Assembly: GCA_017520105.1 (NCBI GenBank)
Contig: JAFWRL010000190.1
Location: forward strand, 1 to 11,434
Reading direction: 5' to 3'
From: Fibrobacter sp.
GTDB lineage: Bacteria > Fibrobacterota > Fibrobacteria > Fibrobacterales > Fibrobacteraceae
Length of the DNA stretch: 11,434 bases
The notes below the pieces were generated by a model that was not told where the DNA came from, ran no database searches, and was given only the letters and a program-made list of their open reading frames with translations. The translations under genes were made by a program, and so were the position numbers. Numbering within the stretch: the first letter of the stretch is position 1; each line of letters opens with the position of its first letter. Shown piece by piece: positions 6,895-11,434 of this stretch.

Positions 6895-6931
6895 TTTGTC
6901 ACTTGACGCGTTAATTATTTATTTTATAGCC
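6895..6931 (+). promoter_or_regulatory. Candidate promoter of the IrrE-like gene
   Basis: TTTG (6895-6898) lies 21 bases before TATTTTAT (6920-6927), which ends 4 bases before the ATG. Read as sigma-70, TTGACG (6903-6908), 16 bases and TATAGC (6925-6930) also fits. Either way the mRNA would have almost no leader, and no SD is visible. Confidence 0.4.
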
Positions 6932-7951
6932 ATGAGCTTGAAAGAATCCATTAAGCAGATTCAAAAAAGGGAACACATGACGCAAGACGAACTTCAGCGT
7001 CGTCTTGGTTGTTCCCGCAATAGCTTTTTGAAATCTTCTTCCGCAGATATTCAACCCTATTTTGAGCTAGCCTTCGGAATATCAAGTCCCGACACATCAA
7101 CTGCCGAAAGGAACAAAGAACTCGAAAAACTTTTGCCGTGGGTTCGCAAGTTCCCTATCCGCGCATTACAAAACATGGGTTATATTCCCGCAAATGTGAA
7201 AGACGCAAGCCTTGTACGCGCCGTTTTCAAGTTCATGCAAATCGGGAGCATCACCGGTTTCGAAAAATACTACGGCGCAACATTGCAATCCACAAACCCG
7301 CAGACAATCGCCGCTTGGATCCGCTTGGGAGAACTCCGCGTCAAACGCAGAACAAGCGATTTTGCGCCCGACCACAAAGCCATTTTTTCTGTCTTGAAAT
7401 TCTTACGGACAAACGTGTTCATCCACGGACAAAATATCCGCAAACAGGCCCGCGAAGAGCTTAAAAACTGCGGTATCGAATTTATCGAAGTGGAACCGTT
7501 CCTCACAGCACCCATCCCGACATGTGCATTTTACTGGGTCGGCACACAGCCCGTAATCCAATTCCCGACCACAAAAATGGACGATTCCAAATTTCTGGGA
7601 GCATTGTGCCACGCCATCGCGCACATTCTTTACCATCCGCTGCGCACGACCTGCCTGCAGCTAGGCGCATTCGCGCAAGCCTCGCCGCAGAACAACGCAC
7701 CTGCACAGGACAACGCAGCAACCGCCCAAAGCATCCTCGAACTCGAAGCCGACAAGTTCGCACAAGACATGCTCCTTTCCGAGGCCGAAGAGTGCGAGCT
7801 CATCTGCTGCGGCCGCTTTAACGAACCGCGTTGCATCCAGCACTTTTCAGGGCTATTCCACGTGCGCCCGGGAATCCTCGTCGAGCGTTTGCAACAGCAA
7901 GGCAAAATCCGCCGCCGCTCTCCGCTGAACGAATTCAAAGTGGCCGTGTAA
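6932..7951 (+). CDS. XRE-ImmA/IrrE (HigA-like) regulator with degenerate HAxxH motif, 339 aa
   Basis: The start is ATG 6932 ('MSLKESIKQIQKREHMTQDE'). A TTG at 6896 is in frame but would translate promoter-like sequence. Residues about 4-50 carry a helix-turn-helix stretch ('MTQDELQRRLGCSRNSFLK') of XRE type. The middle and C-terminal parts follow long HigA-family antitoxins fused to an ImmA/IrrE (COG2856-like) domain: 'ALQNMGYIP', 'FEKYYGATLQS', 'IAAWIRLGEL', 'PVIQFPTTKMDDSKFLGALC'. Where the family has HELGH, this protein has HAIAH (227-231): both zinc His remain, as does the downstream 'ELEADKFAQDML' (270-281), but the catalytic Glu is Ala. It may bind metal without cutting, acting as a regulator or antitoxin. 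No HigB-type toxin gene lies beside it, and there is no SD. The C-terminal region is Cys-rich (288-301). Confidence 0.85.
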   Translation: MSLKESIKQIQKREHMTQDELQRRLGCSRNSFLKSSSADIQPYFELAFGISSPDTSTAERNKELEKLLPWVRKFPIRALQNMGYIPANVKDASLVRAVFKFMQIGSITGFEKYYGATLQSTNPQTIAAWIRLGELRVKRRTSDFAPDHKAIFSVLKFLRTNVFIHGQNIRKQAREELKNCGIEFIEVEPFLTAPIPTCAFYWVGTQPVIQFPTTKMDDSKFLGALCHAIAHILYHPLRTTCLQLGAFAQASPQNNAPAQDNAATAQSILELEADKFAQDMLLSEAEECELICCGRFNEPRCIQHFSGLFHVRPGILVERLQQQGKIRRRSPLNEFKVAV

Positions 7952-7952
7952 A

Positions 7953-8054
7953 TGTCATTCCCGATTTGTACAAGTACAAAGCTCTTTGGCTCAGCTATGA
8001 AAATGCAAGCATTTTCGCAGCATTCGCCTTGGCGGCTTTTAATCGGGAATCTCC
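7953..8054 (+). repeat. Dispersed palindromic repeat, copy 2 (long, multi-hairpin form)
   Basis: It starts TGTCATTCCCGATT, one base after the stop codon of the IrrE-like gene, and ends AATCGGGAATCTCC. ATTCCCGATT (7957-7966) and AATCGGGAAT (8041-8050) are a perfect 10-bp outer stem. Inside are further palindromes: TTGTAC/GTACAA (7966-7979), AGCT/AGCT (7980-7996), GAAAATGC/GCATTTTC (7999-8016) and CGCC/GGCG (8025-8034). The outer ends share the framework of the copies at 411-440 and 11121-11149. It has no T-run of its own. Confidence 0.6.
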
Positions 8055-8061
8055 TTTCCAT

Positions 8062-8092
8062 AAAAAAAGGAGAAGCCCGCTTTCGCGGGCTT
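8062..8092 (-). terminator. Terminator 2 of the beta-barrel gene
   Basis: On the minus strand AAGCCCGC, a GAAA tetraloop and GCGGGCTT (8092-8073) form a perfect 8-bp hairpin, followed by CTCC and seven T (8068-8062). Confidence 0.85.
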
Positions 8093-8095
8093 GAC

Positions 8096-8128
8096 AACGT
8101 AAAACCGCGGGAAATCCACGCGGACGTT
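8096..8128 (-). terminator. Possible terminator 1 of the beta-barrel gene
   Basis: On the minus strand CCGCG (8123-8119) pairs with CGCGG (8109-8105), an inner GG/CC can extend the stem, and TTTT follows (8104-8101). Outer AACGT/ACGTT arms flank it. It lies 14 bases after the stop codon and directly before terminator 2, giving a tandem arrangement. Confidence 0.45.
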
Positions 8129-8141
8129 CTTGTTCGCTAAA

Positions 8142-8723
8142 TTAATAGTTAATTCCGAAGAACAGGTTGAAGCTGCTGAAGCTCTTCTTGAAATCCACGC
8201 CAGAAGCGACAATGTCAAAGCCAAAGCCCACTTCCAACTGAACAGAAGAATTGTGGAAAATGCTTGCACCCACTTCACCACCGAAGCTCATGCCCAAAGC
8301 CCAACGTTCGCCGAAATCCCAATCGTCAAAATGGGAATCCAGCTGCATACCGAGACCGATGCCCGCACCGACAAACGGCGAAACCATTTCGTCAAGGAAC
8401 GAATAGCGACCACCCAAAAGCATGTTGCCATGAACTTCCCAATCATCGCCAAACTTGAAGTTCCAAGTGCTTATCGTCGTGATTGCACCATGAGTCGTCA
8501 TTTCCCAAATATGGCCGTAACGGATAAGCGGAAATGCCGTAACGTGGTCTTTGTCCGGATTTTTCTCCTTATCTTCCCAGTTGCTCCAAAAGCCAAGACC
8601 GAAAGCGGCCGTTTGGAAACTATAGACAGGACGCTGGAGAGTTCTCTCCGGGGCAGAAGTAGATTCGCTCTGGGCAAATGCCGCAAGAACGAGGAAGGAA
8701 ATGAGTATAATAATCTTTTTCAT
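8142..8723 (-). CDS. Outer-membrane beta-barrel protein of unknown role, 193 aa
   Basis: The signal peptide is 'MKKIIILISFLVLAAFAQS', with likely cleavage after AFA (residue 17). The mature 176 residues alternate polar and aromatic or hydrophobic residues in strands ending in acidic turns ('ITTISTWNFKFGDDWEVHGN', 'PFVGAGIGLGMQLD', 'VQLEVGFGFDIVASGVDF'), and the chain closes with 'FNLFFGINY'. A C-terminal aromatic is the usual BAM-recognition end of outer-membrane barrels. The length suits an 8-strand barrel of the OmpA/OmpW/PagP size class, with no assignable specific family. It is divergent from murJ across 72 bp and has tandem terminators. There is no SD before the ATG at 8721-8723; instead a TATATTTC box sits 5 bases upstream. 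Confidence 0.85.
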   Translation of the reverse strand: MKKIIILISFLVLAAFAQSESTSAPERTLQRPVYSFQTAAFGLGFWSNWEDKEKNPDKDHVTAFPLIRYGHIWEMTTHGAITTISTWNFKFGDDWEVHGNMLLGGRYSFLDEMVSPFVGAGIGLGMQLDSHFDDWDFGERWALGMSFGGEVGASIFHNSSVQLEVGFGFDIVASGVDFKKSFSSFNLFFGINY

Positions 8724-8795
8724 AATGGGAAATATACAAAAAGTTTACACGATAGGCGCAAATAATCTTCAAGCATTCTATATTTTACACTATCA
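8724..8795. promoter_or_regulatory. Divergent promoters of the beta-barrel gene and murJ
   Basis: On the minus strand TATATTTC (8736-8729), with TTTG (8762-8759) 22 bases upstream, points at the barrel gene. On the plus strand TATATTTT (8780-8787) ends 8 bases before the murJ ATG; no good -33 element is seen for it. Neither gene has an SD, so both leaders would be nearly absent. Confidence 0.4.
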
Positions 8796-10388
8796 ATGAA
8801 TAAAGCCGCTATTATTGTCGCCGTTTCGATGCTTCTGAGCCGAGTGCTTGGAATTTTCCGTGAAATGCTCCTCGCCCACGCCGCCGGCGTGTCGCTCGAA
8901 AAAAACGCTCTCGACCTCGCTTTCATGATTCCGGACATCCTGAATCACGTGGTCAGCACCGGATTTTTGTCGATTATCTTCATCCCGATTTTTACGGGGT
9001 ACAAGGTCGCGGGCGACGAGAAAAACGGCTGGAAGTTCTTCAGCAACGTACTGAACACGTTCGGGCTCATTCTCCTCATTCTCGTGATTCCCGCGTTCAT
9101 CTGGATGAAAGAACTCATCTCGCTCTTGACTGTCGATGGCGTAACGCCCGAGCTTTTGGAACGCGCGACTTACTACGGCCGTATCATTTTGCCTGGGCAG
9201 ATTTTCATCTTTGTCGGTAGCATCCTCGTTGCAGTCCAGCACACACGCAAACAATTTTTGATTCCCTCTCTCACAGGCCTCATCTACAACATCGCCATTG
9301 TCGGTGGCGGAGCGGCAGGACTCGCACTTAGCAATTATACGGGCAACGATTACGGCCTCGCTGGATTTGCCTGGGGCGTACCCGTCGGAGCATTCATCGG
9401 ATTTTTCGCCCTCCAGATTTTTGGCGCCAAGCGCGGCGGCGTCCATTATGAATTTATCGTTGAGCCCAAGCACCCCGACATCATCCGCTATTTCAAGATG
9501 ATGCTCCCGATGTCGCTTGGAGTCGGTTCCATGTTCGGCCTCGAATTTATCATCCGTAGCTTTGGCGCGAACTTCGGCACAAGCGGCATTTCGAGCCTCA
9601 ACTACGCCTACCGCGTCATGTACACGCTCGTCGCAGTCTTCGGATTTTCCGTCAGCGTCACGAGCTACCCCGACATGGCGCGTCTCGTCAAGGAAGGCGA
9701 CTTCCCGCAACTCAACCGCAAAATCTGGAAGAGCCTCTCGCGCATGTTCTGCATCTTGATTCCGGCAGTCGTCGCCGTCTGGGCTTTGAGCTTCCCCGCC
9801 GTGCGCATTCTCTTTGAACGTGGCGCATTCCATCGCGAAACAACCGAAGCCATCTCTGAAATCCTCCGCTGGTACTTGCCCGTAAGCCTCGGCCTTTGCC
9901 TGCAAGCCGTACTCGTCCGCAGCTTTTACGCTTGCGAACGCATGTGGGTCCCCACACTTTTGAACACCGGTATTTTTGCGGCAACCATCCCCGCCTACAT
10001 TCTACTCGGCGAACCCGAAGTGGGACTCGGCATTAAAAGCGTCCCCATCATCGGTGCCACAGGCGCCATTCTGCAAGTGATTTCGATGATATTCATGTGG
10101 GCTAAAAAGAACGGCACCGACGGCATGAAAGACGCCCTGTTGAACATGTTCCGCGCCCTCGTCGCATTCGGCATCATGATTGCAGCCGCGGTCGGCCTTG
10201 ACCACATTTCGGGTGATTTTGTCCGCAACACAGGCTTTGTAACGCTCGTCGTCTATGCTTGCGCCGCAGGAATCGCCCTCTTCACGCTAACACTTATCGT
10301 CCAGCGCTACCTCGGCAGCAAAGACGCCAAGGACATCCTCAACGAACTCTTAGGAAAAGTTCTCCGCAAGTTGCACTTGGCAAGGTGA
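8796..10388 (+). CDS. murJ: Lipid II flippase MurJ (MviN family), 530 aa
   Basis: MurJ moves the peptidoglycan precursor lipid II across the inner membrane. The sequence has the family start 'SRVLGIFREMLLAHAAG' (15-31), the 'PDILNHVVSTGFLSIIFIPIF' segment (46-66), 'NYAYRVM' (269-275) and 'LFERGAF' (339-345), and roughly 14 hydrophobic segments over 530 residues, matching the usual 500-530. By alignment to the remembered E. coli protein, Arg16, Arg22 and Arg273 match essential Arg18, Arg24 and Arg270. The positions of Asp39 and Arg52 appear to be Asn37 and Asn50. The start ATG 8796 has no SD and follows a TATATTTT box closely. The stop TGA (10386-10388) is one base from the convergent stop of the next gene, with no terminator in between. 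Confidence 0.95.
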   Translation: MNKAAIIVAVSMLLSRVLGIFREMLLAHAAGVSLEKNALDLAFMIPDILNHVVSTGFLSIIFIPIFTGYKVAGDEKNGWKFFSNVLNTFGLILLILVIPAFIWMKELISLLTVDGVTPELLERATYYGRIILPGQIFIFVGSILVAVQHTRKQFLIPSLTGLIYNIAIVGGGAAGLALSNYTGNDYGLAGFAWGVPVGAFIGFFALQIFGAKRGGVHYEFIVEPKHPDIIRYFKMMLPMSLGVGSMFGLEFIIRSFGANFGTSGISSLNYAYRVMYTLVAVFGFSVSVTSYPDMARLVKEGDFPQLNRKIWKSLSRMFCILIPAVVAVWALSFPAVRILFERGAFHRETTEAISEILRWYLPVSLGLCLQAVLVRSFYACERMWVPTLLNTGIFAATIPAYILLGEPEVGLGIKSVPIIGATGAILQVISMIFMWAKKNGTDGMKDALLNMFRALVAFGIMIAAAVGLDHISGDFVRNTGFVTLVVYACAAGIALFTLTLIVQRYLGSKDAKDILNELLGKVLRKLHLAR

Positions 10389-10389
10389 C

Positions 10390-10992
10390 TTAAAAAACAC
10401 ATCCAATGTTTTTTCTTTTCACATTGTCAACATTTGGAACCTTGGAGAAGTTATACGTTCCATCGTACTGGACAACACACGAATAAAGCAATTCGCAATC
10501 CTTTGAGGCAACATTACAGAATGCTTTATACGAGCCATATTTACTATAAATAAAATAATACCCATGTTTATCATTTTGTCCTGGGACATCATAATAATTT
10601 ACAATTTCTCTAGTAGTTGAATCATCAAAAGTCTTTAAGCAAAAAAATCCATGCAATTGTTTGTTGAATAATTCCATTTTTTCGCATAAGGCATATCTGT
10701 CAGGATCAGTTTCCAACATCCATACAGAATCCTTTGTGTTTTTTGCACCGCTATCCGAGAACACATAAGAAGCAAATGGCGAAAAACTATTTTTATCTAT
10801 TCGATCAATCCCAAAATATATATACCCATTTATACCACAACGAACAGAGTCCGAATCAAATTCAACTCCAACTCGGTCTCCAATTGTGCAATCTTCACTA
10901 ACAACGATTTCGTTATCATAAAGATTGTCTCCATCATCGCATCCCAAAATGGCAAGCGAGATTAAAACGATGATCGATATAAACCTTTTCAT
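10390..10992 (-). CDS. Small Cys-rich lipoprotein of unknown function, 200 aa
   Basis: The N-terminus 'MKRFISIIVLISLAILGCDD' is a type II signal peptide with lipobox ILGC and the lipidated Cys at residue 18. Asp at +2 and +3 would be an inner-membrane retention signal in enterobacteria, but this rule need not hold here. The mature part has many further Cys ('EDCTIGD', 'RCGING', 'ALCEKME', 'FCLKTF', 'FCNVASKDCELLYSC', 'IGCVF'), suggesting several disulfides in a secreted domain, and is rich in Asp, Tyr and Ser. I recognise no family. The coding sequence is visibly more AT-rich than murJ. A weak SD (AAGGA) lies some 10 bases before the ATG at 10990-10992, and TATCTTTA (11035-11028) could be its promoter box. 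It is convergent with murJ, with one base between stops. Confidence 0.8.
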   Translation of the reverse strand: MKRFISIIVLISLAILGCDDGDNLYDNEIVVSEDCTIGDRVGVEFDSDSVRCGINGYIYFGIDRIDKNSFSPFASYVFSDSGAKNTKDSVWMLETDPDRYALCEKMELFNKQLHGFFCLKTFDDSTTREIVNYYDVPGQNDKHGYYFIYSKYGSYKAFCNVASKDCELLYSCVVQYDGTYNFSKVPNVDNVKRKNIGCVF

Positions 10993-11120
10993 TTTTTCTT
11001 TTTCCTTACATTATTAAGCAAAGGAAATAAAGATAAATCCAATCCCCCGGTGCCGCGTATGTTCTAGAATTAAATGTAACATAATTTTCAAAAAACAGTA
11101 ACAACTGGCCCCGGAAACAA

Positions 11121-11149
11121 CCGACTCCGGTGCTGAGGCCGGGTTGACA
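11121..11149 (-). repeat. Dispersed palindromic repeat, copy 3 (diverged)
   Basis: Read on the minus strand it begins TGTCAACCCGGCC and continues to CCGGAGTCGG. It aligns base by base with copy 1 (411-440) except in the loop and a few positions, although its own palindrome is partly eroded. A further half copy, TGTCACTCCGGCC, lies at 11170-11158 just upstream on the same strand. The rest of the 219-base gap 10993-11211 shows no gene and no clear terminator. Confidence 0.5.
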
Positions 11150-11211
11150 GTAAAAAAGGCCGGAGTGACAGCGTAAAAAACGACTTCAGCGGCATCTCAC
11201 GAAATAACAAA

Positions 11212-11434
11212 CTAGTCGTCCGTTTCTTTAGGCGGCATAACAGACTCGGGCAACGACCCGTAATCAGAGACGTGATCCTTTTCGAATCCGTTTACCATCC
11301 ATTTGAAAAAGCCTACGGTTCCGCCGAGCACAGCCCCGGTAGCAAAACCAACCCCGGCAGCACTAAGAGCAACAAGTTTGAGCGGAAACAGGCGCACATC
11401 CATTACATCCACTGCATGGAAACGGCCACTACCA
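11212..11434 (-). CDS. Small glycine-zipper membrane protein, possibly 5'-truncated by window edge
   Basis: The frame is open from the TAG at 11214-11212 to the window end. The first candidate starts are a GTG at 11412 and an ATG at 11403; neither has an SD, so the true start may lie outside the window. From the GTG the product is 66 residues: a hydrophobic segment with small residues at regular spacing ('ALSAAGVGFATGAVLGGTVGFF', cited in part: GxxxG-like AAGVG, ATGAV, GGTVG), then a polar tail ending 'PPKETDD'. Such Gly-zipper helices pack tightly in membranes and occur in small envelope proteins. No specific family is recognised. Confidence 0.5.
   Translation of the reverse strand, partial: GSGRFHAVDVMDVRLFPLKLVALSAAGVGFATGAVLGGTVGFFKWMVNGFEKDHVSDYGSLPESVMPPKETDD

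Noticed and set aside
6896..6931. TTG start for the IrrE-like gene
   Set aside because: It would translate AT-rich promoter-like sequence ('LDALIIYFIA'). ATG 6932 fits the helix-turn-helix start.
6877..6931. HigB-type toxin gene next to the HigA/IrrE-like gene
   Set aside because: Only 55 non-coding bases separate it from the SGNH gene, and the downstream side is repeat and terminators; no toxin frame is present.
8130..8765. 211-codon plus-strand frame opposite the beta-barrel gene
   Set aside because: The minus-strand gene has a signal peptide, barrel pattern, aromatic C-terminus and terminators. The plus frame has none of these and runs across the divergent promoter.
8793..9905. 370-codon open frame on the minus strand opposite murJ
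   Set aside because: It is the antisense shadow of an unmistakable murJ. The product is a low-complexity run of Glu, Asp, Arg and His with no recognisable fold.

Overview
The window looks like a chromosomal stretch of a Fibrobacter-type bacterium (Fibrobacterota, FCB group). This is inferred from several things together: an AgmX/PglI-type C-terminal domain protein, a 'LTAGEWNDLDNW' von Willebrand A (VWA) protein, several unrelated signal-peptide or lipoprotein genes rich in Asp, Tyr and Cys, and FCB-style promoter motifs (TAnnTTT[G]) close to start codons. No phage, insertion sequence, CRISPR array, rRNA or tRNA is visible. Species assignment needs a database search.

Layout. Bases 1-364 hold the 3' end of ahcY (S-adenosylhomocysteine hydrolase, + strand), followed by a dispersed palindromic repeat, a terminator and a candidate small RNA made of two hairpins (about 521-597). 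A five-gene minus-strand block follows (5596 down to 598): a 354-aa lipoprotein of unknown function, a 498-aa membrane-anchored VWA protein, apt (adenine phosphoribosyltransferase), a 71-aa unrecognised peptide gene with its own promoter and Shine-Dalgarno (SD), and a 420-aa AgmX/PglI-type protein. Terminators between several of these suggest mostly single-gene transcription units. From a divergent promoter region at 5597-5703 come two plus-strand genes: an SGNH/GDSL hydrolase without a signal peptide, and an XRE-ImmA/IrrE (HigA-like) regulator whose metalloprotease motif reads HAxxH instead of HExxH. A complex palindromic repeat and tandem terminators separate these from a minus-strand outer-membrane beta-barrel gene, which is divergent from murJ (lipid II flippase). 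murJ converges, with one base between the stop codons, on a small Cys-rich lipoprotein gene. The right edge holds another repeat copy and a small glycine-zipper membrane protein that may be cut by the window end.

How the genes relate. There is no obvious single pathway. Housekeeping functions (methyl cycle, purine salvage, peptidoglycan precursor flipping) are mixed with envelope proteins of unknown role. The points most worth a second look are the 71-aa peptide gene, the IrrE-like protein lacking its catalytic Glu, the candidate small RNA, the dispersed repeat family, and a split between genes with a strong SD and genes with a TATATTT-type box almost touching the ATG.
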